The notes under the pieces are model-generated. The model made no database searches, was not told the origin of the DNA, and worked only from the letters and a program-made list of their open reading frames with translations. DNA of 64,000 nucleotides from Lagopus muta (taxonomy: Eukaryota; Chordata; Aves; Galliformes; Phasianidae), in contig NC_064447.1 of assembly GCF_023343835.1 (NCBI RefSeq), positions 1,302,001-1,366,000 of the forward strand, given 5' to 3'. Both the position numbers and the translations under genes were made by a program. Within the stretch, counting starts at the first letter, position 1. Each line of letters opens with the position of its first letter. Below are positions 46,742-59,400 of this stretch, in pieces.

Positions 46742-49700
46742 GCTTAGTTTTACCAGATCGTTTGCTATGAGGTCTACAGGAAGGACAAACCCAGGGACAG
46801 CTGTGCTGAAGGATGAGGCCACTCACTTCCACAGTCCAACGCCTTTTAATACAATCCAAGATTCTACACGGTGACAAAAACAGCATCGACACAGGGCAGC
46901 AATTTCAAGAGTAGAGCTGGACACCAATTTGGCAGCACATCACCCGAGAACACGCTCATCTCAGCTCCGAATGGTTCAGTGCAATATCCATGGCAGCAGT
47001 GCTGGCAGAAGGGCACCCCGGGCTGTGAGGGGGGTTCCTGGGCCTCCCATCTGCCCCACAGTTGTGCTCCAGGTGTTGGCTGCTGCAGCTGAGCTCCTCC
47101 AGGGCCATGGCTGCAGGAGAGCTCTCGGTCCCACTCACTGTGGCATCAGCTTTGTGACAGTGACTGCACGGTCAGCTCACTCCCCATCAAAAACGTGGAC
47201 ATATTTCATAGGAGAAAGAACGAAACTTCAATGCACACACACAAATAGCAACTGATTGATACGTAAGTTATGCCACTTCTCCCATGGCAAAACACAGCTT
47301 TCCTATTGGCATTAATCTTTAACTCTTCAGAGAGCAGCACTGTCTGCCCCTTCGATTTGCCTTCAGTTATCTCAACACGGAGGAAGTCGAAGTTTTCCTC
47401 CCTTCCTCCTGCCTTAAACATCCTCCATCAGAAAACAAAGCATGTCCAAGTGCAGGAATGGCAGCTTGTGGATCTACTGAAGAAGGCTGTCCAGCCTGGC
47501 TAGCAGCTGGAAACAGCTCCTGTGGCCTGGAAACAACTTTGATGCCATTTACAAACACATGCAAGTTTCCGGTGTCAGGAATTTTTGCTCTTTTCTGCCT
47601 TCAGTAGAGAATTACAAAACAAAACCAGCTCCCCAGGAAAGCAAATGGCTCCTGAAGAACCGTGGCAGCCAATGCTCAGCCTTCAGCTCTGCATCTTCAC
47701 ATCAAACTGCAGTGACAGCCGTATCCCTGCTGTCACTGAAAGCAGCAGGAGGGCACACAGAGTCATCTGTAACGGAATCAAAACCACTTTGCAGCTGGGG
47801 AACTTCAGATAGCTTCAACCCCCCGGGAAGGTGCCCGCTGAACCCATTTTCTTAGAAAGCCATTTGTTCGTAGCCTATCTGAAGGGTTTTGCATGCTAAC
47901 ACATCAACTGTTGGCTCACTTACTTGGACTGCTGATATACACATGGACAGTGACAATCATTGTCTACAGGGACAAAAAATGCCTCTCTGCTACTGCAAAG
48001 AAAAATCAACTCACAATACAGCTCCTCGAGGATGCCTCACAACTATTAACAACAACTACCCAAGGATTTGCACTGGAAAAGAAACAATTTTTACTGAACC
48101 AAAGGAACGTGTGAAGACGACAGAGCTTTGTATAACGTATCTGCTTAGACTACTGCAGCCTCTTACTTATTTAGGCTATTCAAAGGCAACACTACATTGC
48201 AGGATGTCTGCAAGAGGAGAATGCAACAACAGACTAAAACCACTGCTGCAATACGTGCCTCAAGATTGATGTAAGTAACGAACTGAAGGAAAATCACCTG
48301 CCAGCACACCTACCTGCCCCAAACGGCCCCCACAGCCTGCTGTGATCTGCAGAGCTGTGCTCCCAGCTGCAAAGCTGTCACTCGGTGTCACGTGTCCTTG
48401 GGGGGGATGCCAAAGACTGGTTGGCCATTCAGAGAAGTTACCCGAGAGAGGGCTCTTGTGCACCTCCACCAGAGGGATCAGAAGCTGCTCTTATTTGCTC
48501 AAACGTCCCCATCTCTGTGTACTACAACAGAGCAGGGAAAGGAACGGGGTTTTGTAGATATGGCTTACAAAGTGGTACAGCACTCAGGCCTTGCTGACAC
48601 AGATGCATCCAGTGGGGATGGAAAGGGACAAAAAGTCACCACCAGCGACTGTGGGAACAAATCTGCACAGAAAAACCTATTTGTTATTTTGAGAGTAATT
48701 CTGAAGTCCCACAAACCCTGCCAGCACGCAGCTCTAGGGAATTTCTATCTTATCATTTTCCTGCAAGGGCACTTCAAAGATGAGCTCAGAAAAGGAGATA
48801 TGGACCAAGTTAAGAAATCCCACCTCTGTTCAAGAGATCCTACTAAATGCAGTATGTTTTCCAGCTAAATTGTCACAGGAAGATGATGGGATGCTACCTA
48901 GTGCAACAGGATACTGCCAGCTTTGAAAAAAAGGCATGAGCAGTGCTTATCAAAACCAGATATGATTGTGAGGATCCTTCCCATTCTATACCAGCCCCTC
49001 CAGTTCAATCAAGCTATGAAAACCTATGAAAAGAACATGCAGTATGAGAAATGATGTAATTGGAAAATATCTGTGGGGCAAAAGATGACACCTTGGATTC
49101 GTATATGCAATCAAGTATTCCAAGGAGCTATTCTGAAAAAAAAAAATTCAAAATGGCTTTTTAAAAGCAACTCACATTTTTGCCACGTTTGCTCATACGC
49201 TTTGCAAGCAGCAAAGACACAAGGTATTTTCTTTGCTAGCAAGCTGTACAAGCTAACATCAACCTGATTGACCCTGTCCAGCCCAAGTGATATTTTATCA
49301 CTGTACATTTTTAATGTTAACCCTTTATGGACTTCATGTGTACGTAGCAATCGTGCTTTCCCCACCCCAACACAGATGTTGGATTAAACAGCCAAAAAAG
49401 CCACCGGCGCTTTCTTCTTTCCTTGTGATATGGAGCAAGTGTCACCAACAGTTCTCCTGGGAAACTTCTTCACTCCCAGAGTAATGCTGCACAGAATATT
49501 TCCCTGCACATCCCTCCATTTCCTTGAGGAGGGTGCATTCTGTACCCCAGTGCCTATTTCCCTACACATTCAGTGATACTGCACGGTTATTCATACTGCT
49601 AATGCTTCAGTTCAGCTTCCTTGAACAACTCAATCACAAAGAAGTCTAAGCACTCCATACAATCTTGTGCTTTCTGCTGCCTGAAACTTGAGCCAGACTG

Positions 49701-50405
49701 AGCTATTATACTGATATGGAATAGGAATGTAAACAAAATCAAGCCTCTGAGATATCCCTGTCCAGTCTGGATGCCCTTTGCAGAGGCAGCCTCCACAAAG
49801 AGATGCAACTGGAATGTATCAAGGACTCAGAAGGGGAACTAGCAATCACAGTTCCTTCATAGTTGACTCCTAAAACAGTACTGATGGTTCATCAGTGGTA
49901 CTCATGACTTGTCTGCAAAATATCTGTTTACACTGGGGCAATGGCTCTGTGAACTACTGCCCTACGTCAAATCCGAGGCCTCCAGTGTTGCTATAAACGA
50001 ACATTTGATATTTGTGGCTGGGGCCAGATGCTCCACAGTACACCTCAGCCAGATCAGCACCTCTGAGGAATTGTGCTGAACTGCAGAATTGTCCTCTGAT
50101 ACAGACCTGTACACATTTAGGATTGATTGAAATAACATTGTTTTCATTTTGCCTACTATCAAACACCTGAAGCCAGCCACACTGGGTCTCTGGAGGTTCC
50201 AAGCTAAGGAGCTAAAAGAGTACAACACTTTCACCTGCCTTAAATAAGAGTAAACACAACTAAGCCCTGCATCCAGGTGCACTGCTTAGTAACTATTAAG
50301 GAACACTGAGTCCAGTGGGAATTATGTTCTAACTTGGCTCCTGCATTACAGTTTGCCTTGGGAATCCTACCAGAACTGAAAGCTAGTTGAACAACGATAG
50401 TCATA

Positions 50406-53400
50406 TCAGCCATTCATGGTGTCCCTGAAGCCCCACACCTCCAAGACAGAGATCTGGAAGCTTTCGGAACACAGCGGTTGATTGTTGAAGGTGTTGCAGT
50501 GGCTGGTCCTCCCATGGTTCAGGTCTGCATCGAGGTAAAGAGCCTGGCCATCACCGCCTCCTGGGAAGAGAAAACCCCGAGTTAAAGCTGTCTTTGCATG
50601 TCTCAGGGTGAGAAACTGTTATAGAAGCCGATTCAAACACCAGAAGCCCTAAATCAGGCATGTCCAATGGGCGGGAGGTCGACACAAAACAAACAGATGA
50701 GGACTTTTTGGTTCAGACAAGTCAGTCACTATGCGTAATCAGCAAGGAAATCATGTCAGTTTTCAAAGATCACAGTTTGAAAAGACAGCATATGCCAACA
50801 CCTGCTGCCAAATCCGATGAATGTCAAGGAATTCTTCATAAGGCCAGAACAGCAGAAATGAAGACAAGTCTTACCTCAACATCTTTTTAAGTTAAAACTC
50901 AAACAGACTGCTATAAAAGCTTGTTTTGCAGCAGCAAATCTGCCACAGCAAACACACAACACCACGTACCGATGTGAATTCACGAGGCAACGTGTGGAAA
51001 GCGTGGCAGATGTGATCTGTCCTGACAAAAAGCACGGATTTTCCTAATGCTGGTTTGCCTCCCCAGGTTGCAGCTGGGCAAACCAGAGGAGCAGCAAAAT
51101 CTGCTGGAAGAAATTTGGAGACTGAAGCTGCTCATTTCCAGTGCCGTGCTTTGGCAACACGTGAAGGCATCGATGCTACAGGTATGGCTCAACCTGCCAG
51201 TCTTATTATTGGTAACAACCATCACGTCACTGAAGCAATGGCTGCTTTGGTGCCATTAAAAGACACGACCCAACGTCTTGATTTGTATGGAGCATTAAAA
51301 AAAAAAAACACAAAAGAACACTGAAGTGATTTTCTTTATCCTTTGGCAATGTATGTGGTACAGCCACTGATGGAACCCAGCAGTGGTTGGTAATAAAAAG
51401 AAAGGGAGACTCAGAAAATTAACAGACAATGCAACTGTGGCCCAAACCAATTTTTCTTCCCTCAGTGTGGCCCTGGCAAGCCAAAAGGTTGGACATCCAT
51501 GTCCTAAGTGATGCTTGCTTGTTGTCTTCAGGTGTAATTGAATAAGCTCAGATTCATTGCTTTTCAGTGATAGTATCAGAATGAGGTTTTTAAAATAGAC
51601 CCATGCAATTCCTTAAGAACAAGAAAACTGACTCAGCTTCCTGCCTTCAGGCCTGTCTTTCAGTGCTGGATAATCCATCCCAACTGCACATTTTCCCTCT
51701 GTAAAGAAAAAGCTGAGGAAACTTAGCAATCAAAATCAAAGCTAGGAGAAGAACAGAACTGGCCTGGTATTCTTAATCATGATTAAACACATCAAAGCAA
51801 ACTGCATTTTGATCACCTGTGTCACTTGGTCAATACCCACAGAGCTTATGGCCAGAGATGCAGTAGGGTAACATAGATTTAGAGACAAACATGCTGGGAA
51901 AATGAAAGACCTCCCAACTGCCTATAGGGCAACTGTGCAAGCTACAAAAACCATCTGAGGAATCAAAGGAGCAGAAAGTCTCATCTACAGCTGGATTATG
52001 TGCAACATTCACTTCACTACTGCTCAAGCTTGTATTTCTTTTATTACTACCAATGGTGAACAGTTCAGATCTCTCAAATACCTGTGATCTGTAATTTTCA
52101 GTGCTTTCCAATTCAATTACATATGCACTTCACAAGCCCAGCTAATAGTGAAGCAGCCCAACTTATGGCTGAGTAGTGCAGGTGCTGTTAAGTGGAAAAT
52201 CAGCAGGCATTTGATGGTATTGTTTAAATCATGGGGTTAGTTGCACTCCTAATGTGTGTCAAGTGAAGCTTTCTGGAAGGACAGCTACAGCTCTGCATCT
52301 GCCACCACTGAGGTGACAACTTTACTAAGCATCACCACAGATCTGATACAGTTCCAGAAGAAGGAATGTCTTTCACATTCTACTCTATGAGTCAAAGTCC
52401 TCAGTGCTGAGTTCCCCTTCGAGAGCTACTTCTCATCACTATGCAGGACGAAGGTATTGCTGTGCTCAAAGCTACAAGCTACTATCAAAGATCTTACTTA
52501 CAAATGCACATTATGCAAGTTGCCAAAAGAAAGCTTTTGTTGGTTAATATCATGTTTTGGCAACTTTTCTCTCCAAACAGTAATACTAATAGCACCAACA
52601 ATACTGAAATGCCTATGTGGTAAATAAATGGGACTCTCTCATCTAATAGTGATGAGAGGTGGTGGGGAACACACGCTCACATTCTCACACTGACTTACCT
52701 ATAATGATGCATTCACTGCTGCCAGCCATGAACATGGAAGCTGTTTTGGATGGTAAGTTGAAGTGCCGAGCTGATAAGAAGGGAGAAAGGCGATCTGATG
52801 GGTCTGAGAGGGAGCCTCTGCAGGAGAGGGTGTTGGAAGCTGGCGAGGCATGATTTTCTGGCTCAGAACCACTTGCAGCCAATTCCGGGTGCTTGATGAT
52901 CACCCACTCGTAGCGTTCCACTTCTGGCTGCAGCTATGCAGGTGAGGAGAAACAGAACTTTCTATTGGTGAGCAGTAACAGTGCTGAGAGCTCTGCAGGG
53001 AAAACAACACTCGAGCCCCTCAGGATTCCACCCACACCATCAGACCAAACCGTTGTTAGGTTGGATATCGTTTCTTTTCTTTATATCTTTGCTTTTTAAG
53101 TGATTGAAAAAAACAACACAGTGGTTCCCAAGTTACTTTAATAACACTTGTGAAAAAGAGCTCTGAGCATCGGGCAAAAAAGGCTCAGCACAGAACTGAG
53201 AAGTAACATCTCCTCCACCCAACCTGAAGTGCTCGGCAGGCTTTAAGAACAAAAGTACATTAATGCAGCCTCTTCCACTGGAAGGGAAGCGTGAGTTAGT
53301 CCCACCAGTACAGCACAGCCTTGCAGCAGGGCAGGAGCAAGGAAACTGGAACAGCTGCCCAGTGATGCTGTGGATGCCCCATCCATCCCTGGAGGTGTTC

Positions 53401-56400
53401 AAGGCCAGGTTGGATGGGGCAGCCTGGTTTAGCATTAAACGTGGAGGTTGGTGGCCCTGCATGTGGCAGGGGGGTTGGAGATTCATGATCCTTGAGGTCC
53501 CTTCCAACCCTGGCCATTCTGTGAAACCATACTCACCCTAAACACAAAGCACTCCCCAGTTCCAAAGAAACTCAGCTTGTTCCCACCTCGCCTGCGCTCG
53601 CTCCAGTCGGTGGACAGATAAGCACCGCAGACCTGGTGGGAACAGCAAGGTGTGAGCAGCAAGGTGGAAGAACAAAGTGTGTTTCAACAACTGAGAGCAA
53701 CACTGCAGAGTCCAGAACTGAAGCTTTGATTTCCGAAAGCTCTACATCAGTGGATTAAAGCAGCACAAGTACTTATATCTAAAGATAGATTTAAACTGCT
53801 TTAATCTGCTGGGGAGAACCCTTCAAATATGAAATGTTTCATAAATTATTTTACATCTCTGAGGCCTTAAAGGAGAATCGTTCCAATGTACCCTCAGTGA
53901 CCAAAACACAAATGACTCCAGACTTGTAAATCCTTACATTACTTCATCCTTTCAGCATCCAAAGTCACAGTATAAGCAGTTCTGGCTGACTGTCCTCCCC
54001 TGATAGCACACAGCAGCCTTGAGTCCTCCCCATAACAAGCTATAGGTAAAACTGGCTCAGCTAGACTGATTTTAAAACTAGCTCCAACATTTAGAGCAGC
54101 CTGTTCAAACAGCATGGAGCTCAGTAGCTTCCATAAGAACAGGACAGCCTTACAGGTCTGATTTTTAATGTGGATTCCCCCATTTGCACTGGAAGAGTTT
54201 CTCAGTACCAGCAACAAGCATTCCTACCAAGGGGAGACAGACCAAACAAACAGCAAAGGTCCAAGAACACCAGCAAAGCAATATAGCACATTCTCAGAGC
54301 CATGGTTAAACAGTCGTTCACTTGCTGTTTGGACTCTGCCAGCATTACAAGCAGAGCTCCTAGGACAAAAGCTCTGAAGAACAGTTTTGTTAATCAGGTA
54401 AAGCACATGAATGAAGTAAATACCCCAGAACGTCATTGGCTGCATCCAAAGTTCACCAGAGTCAGAAAATGGGAAGGTTAGCTTTCTTCTTTCCAAAACA
54501 CAAGGATAAACATTGGAATAAAGGACGAATGTGACTCCCACCAAAAGCACACACACACACACATTCCCAACAACCAACCAAACAGCAACACCCCACACTT
54601 CTCCCTGTTTCCACGGGGGCTTTCTTTTTGTTTGAGAGGTAGGAAACTAAACGCGCTGTCAAAACAGCATCATTTCACCAAGCTGGAAAGGACAAGAAGC
54701 AAAATAATGCCTTTTCTACTTTCCTGCTTCTCTTTAGATATAACGGACATCATATGAGCCACTGGTTTGTAGCACAGGTCTGGGACTGCCAGAAACACAC
54801 ACAGCTATGAAACAACCTGCACCACTGGCATTAGCTAGATGTGAAAAAGAGCAGTGAGGAGCTTGCTCCGTGGGGCAGCCATTCTGGGGAAACAAGCAGA
54901 AATACAAACCTATGGGCTGTAACTACAGCTCCACATCACACACAGCTTCTGCAATTCACGCATGGTAGAGAGCAGACCCTCATCACACACAGTATTTATG
55001 TGCAGCCCTTCTGAGGGTCTGGGAAACTTTCTTGTTGTAAGCTTTTCTTTTTTTGATAACTATGCAATAAAACTAATGTGTTTGTTTTCACATTATTTAG
55101 TGCACTATAATTCCTACCATACAATTTCTGCTATTTTCTCTCTTTATGTCCTGGAGAAAATGAAAATATCCTCTATGAACCACAAGTTTACACATTTCCA
55201 CAGCATCTCCTTCTGATTCTGTAACTAAGAGAGTCTGTCCAAGAGCTCAGTGTGTAGCTACTGCCCATCATCCTCCATTACTCACGAAGAACAGCAGACC
55301 ACAACCTACTTAACAAGACTTACCCATGAACATCTAAGTCCCATAAGCAACAAGAGGAATAAATTAAAGCACGCAATTGTTAAAAAACAATCAGAAAATC
55401 CCAACAATGGAGCAATTCCAGGCTCCCTGTTTCTTCAGTTTCTTCAAAACTGCTGCATGGAATGCTGTATTAGAACACAACTGCTCAAAACCTAATTTCT
55501 TCAGTCGCCTTTCACCTCACTCACCTCTTTTGCTGTGGTCTTGATCAGAACAAGAGTAGGCTCGTGTCCCTCGCTGTGAGAATAGAACCTAGGGTGCAAA
55601 GCACACAAAAATAAGCACTCAACAACCATCGCCAACTGCAGCTCTCCTCTCATCAGCTTTTTGCAGGGCTTTTTGTGCTCCCTCAGAATAAGCCTAGCTA
55701 TGGCCACAGCAGCATTTTACATAAGGCAATGGAAAGCAAGTTGCATCCTGAGGGCAGATGACTATCAATGCTTCAGTGCTGTGTGTCTGATACTAAATAA
55801 TTATGATGCATTTTTACTTTTTCTCATGGCTCTGGGACAGCTCACTATCTCAGTTTCAGAGTGGAAGTAATTATTAGGAGCTGTACAGTCTCGTGTGTCA
55901 AGAGCAAGTAAAACTCATGTCTATTTTATCCCACTTTAATAACAACAATCAGAATCACGGGCAGAAAGAAACTGTAAGGGAACCACCAGTTTTCACTTCC
56001 CTTACTTCCCTCTGATAATCACACTCAAACTAATCCCTCAAAAGAGCCTAAAGAGCAGCCACCAATTTAAATCATTTATAACCAGTGGAGAACGAACCAG
56101 TCTCAGAGCAGAACATTCTGATGTACGTTTGACCTTTCCAATTGGTTGCAGACATTAAAATGGTTCTCCACGTTCTGGCAAATGAGATGCCCTGATCAAA
56201 CGCTGAAGCCAAGAGGAATCTGCCACATTTGTGTTCCACCTCTGACTGTTTTTCAGACAGCCTGACTACACCCATCCAGTCAGCAGCTCATTAACTGCTC
56301 TTTTTCGCCCATAAAGAAGCGCAGGGAAAGCTGTGGTTACCTGCTCAGACTACAGCCATGTTCCAAGGTGGTGAAGAGCAAGAGGGGCTGGCAAAGCGCA

Positions 56401-59400
56401 AAGCGCTCCGGGATCCACGACCAGATATCTCGCATCTCTTTCACACTGACAATTTCAGACTTGAAGTTCTCTGCGTGGACTGCCAAGTGCACATTCTGCC
56501 TGAGAAACACAGTACAGAACATTGAGAGACAACGACTGAACAGAACCAGCAGGCTGATCACTGGACAGCAACAAGAAAAGGGCTGAACGCCTAACGACTC
56601 TACAGATGTGTCAGTACCCAAAGCTCCAGCCCACGGGATTAGATTTAGTGAAGAATGTGAAACACAGCAGTACAACATAGCCTGTGACATGAAGCCATCC
56701 TTACTGGAACACCTGAAGCAGCTGTGGCCTGCACCTGTGCATACAGAGGGCATAATGGCGAGGCAGCTAGCAGCTAGGCACGGTCTTACCAGTGCTGGCA
56801 CTGAAGTGCAAAGAACAACAGACCTGCAGAAACAGCCAGAAAAACAAAAAAAAGAGAGAACATTTTTCCCCTCTGTTTTGCTGCCTGTATTATGGAATTA
56901 GGGAATTTGTAAAAAGAAATCTTAGAGGAATCAGCACTACCGTGCTAAGCAATGCTAATCCAAGCCAAATACTTGAAGCTTCTGCAAAGTTCCTCCAACT
57001 GGAAGCATTTCATTATGAATGATTTCACTGAATTAAGAAGTGAAGAAGTTCCCAGCCCTGCAGATGCAGACAAAATCTGAGCAGGTGAAGTGAAGGAATG
57101 CCAGGGACTCCCACTGGAAACCACCCCCATCCCCCACAAAGGGGCCTGGTACCTTTATGAAAACTGACTCATGGCTTTCAAACACTTGAAAGTACTAAAA
57201 GTAGTAATAAGAGCGGAACACCTCAACCAGCCTTCGGTTCTCAGATTAAATAAACACACAAACTTAGAGCCTGGGGATTAAATGAGGGTTATTGAATTCA
57301 TGAGTGATGTTACAGACTTTTAAAATGCAAATGTGACAGCCAAGAACATGGGAGAAGTGACAGATGAACTCACACAAGATATTAAGTTACCGAGTGGCAA
57401 TTAGTTGCACCAAGTTTTGGGGAGTTTGCTCTGCATGCAAGAGTTCAGCTTGTGGAAGAACTGCAAGAGTTTTCCAATTCAGGGCTTCATGCATTATTTT
57501 TTTTAATAGTTTTGCATTTCCTTCCTCCTGCATTCACAGAACACAGAAGCCCTCAATGCTACACACCTGCACAGCTGGGCTGCTCCCTAAAACACATCAC
57601 ACATCTTTTTTCCTTGCCTGTGGTACAAAGAGATCAGCATTTGCACTGCACATTAGAGCAGAGCTTGCCAGGAACAACTGGGAAATGCTCACTGAAACGT
57701 AGCACAGCTGCCTTAATGCCAGCATTTCTAGCCAGGTGACTCCTCAAGTCACTTAAAACAACCCAGCACCACTGCTTCCTTCAGCAACATGAACCAAGTC
57801 ACAGCTTGCACTGTTGCCCTGCATTATTTGTTAGTAAGAAACTCATTTGGACACCCTCTTAAACAGCCTCCAACAATCAGTGAGCTGTAAAATTTACAGC
57901 TGCCTGGGATTTTATTTTTGCTTTTAATCACAGCACACTGAGACACCAGAGAGGTCAGCTAGCCTGATGCAAGCCCAGACTCAAATCCACGCTGCCAGGA
58001 TCTTACTGCAGGCCTCAGCCCTTCTGGTCCCATTTGGTCTCAAGGCTTGGTGGAACTATGGAACACAGCTGGCAAACAAAGGCCTGGTTTGAGCTCATTC
58101 AAAAGCAGGGTTTTTCCCACATTTGAGGAATTAGAAGAACATTCAGCACTGTCAACTGGTTTATCACAGTGAACTTCCAGAGGAAAAACACAATGATGGG
58201 GGAATGGCTGCTTACATGGGTTGACAGCGACAGGACGAGGGGGAATGGTTTTAAACTGAGACAGGGGAGGTTTAGGTTGGATATTAGGAGGAAGTTTTTC
58301 CCCCAGAGGGTGGTGAGGCACTGGCACAGGTTGCCCAAGGAGGCTGTGGATGCCCCATCCCTGCAGGCATTCGAGGCCAGGCTGGATGTGGCTCTGGGCA
58401 GCCTGGGCTGCTGGTTGGCGACCTGCACACAGCAGGGGTTGGAGCTGGATGAGCATCGTGGGCCTTTGCAACCCAGGCCATCCTGTGATAAATGGACTAG
58501 CACTTTCCCATGTAGGTGGATATCATCTTTACCAGCAGAGTCTTCTGGTTCACTAAAACACACCTTGCATTCCATCAGCCCCATGAAACTATTCCAGGCT
58601 GCCCCTTCAATATCACCATGAATCATTTTACATTTCATGTCACCATTCAGAGAGTGAAACTGGGGTCACTGCTTGGCTGCAGAATTCTGTATGAAATGAC
58701 TTATTTCCCCATCATAAATCACAGCCGTAGGTGCCTAAGACTGGAAATGTAATCCAGTGTTGAAACCAGTCCCCCTGGACATCAGCCCCCTCCAAACCAA
58801 ATTCTGCACTGCTTTATAAATCCGATGGCTTTCAGAAAACTGCAACTAGAGTTGCAAGTGCCTGACCTTCGTTCCTCCTCTCCTTTTTGGCAGCATTTCT
58901 GTTAACTTCAGAAAATATTTGTTAGTACTGAAAACCATCTGCTTCAGCTGGGCAGCCGCGTTTCAAGCAGTACAGGAGTGAAAACGAACAGCACACAAAC
59001 TGGCTAAACAGAGAGGTTTCATTTGATGCCAGATGCTGAAAATGAAGTTAGCTGCCATTGCCACCACAGGCCTTTCAAAGTCATCCAGTGGAAAACAAAG
59101 CTAAGCACACTGGATGTGGACTGGCAGAGCATGGAGATGTGCCCTGAAACCATCATCAGAACTGAACTGGAGTTAACTGGGATCTCACCTCTCTTGCTGT
59201 CCTCTGCTGGGGTGTTGGGAAGATACCTTCTTATCCCAAAGGACACAAGATACTACTGGGTTAGAAAGTAGCACAATTTAAGGGCGTAAAGGCCTGGTGG
59301 AAGCGATAGGTTTCCTTTCAGTCATTAATGGTCAGCTGCAGGTGTTTAAGGCTGAAACACAATCTGGCGTTGCAGGCTGTCTGTTACGCCGCTCTCATCC

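Noticed and set aside
58040-58638. Minus-strand frames of 140-180 codons near 58 kb
   Set aside because: They are translations of the reverse of a CR1 3' end, which is non-coding in that direction.
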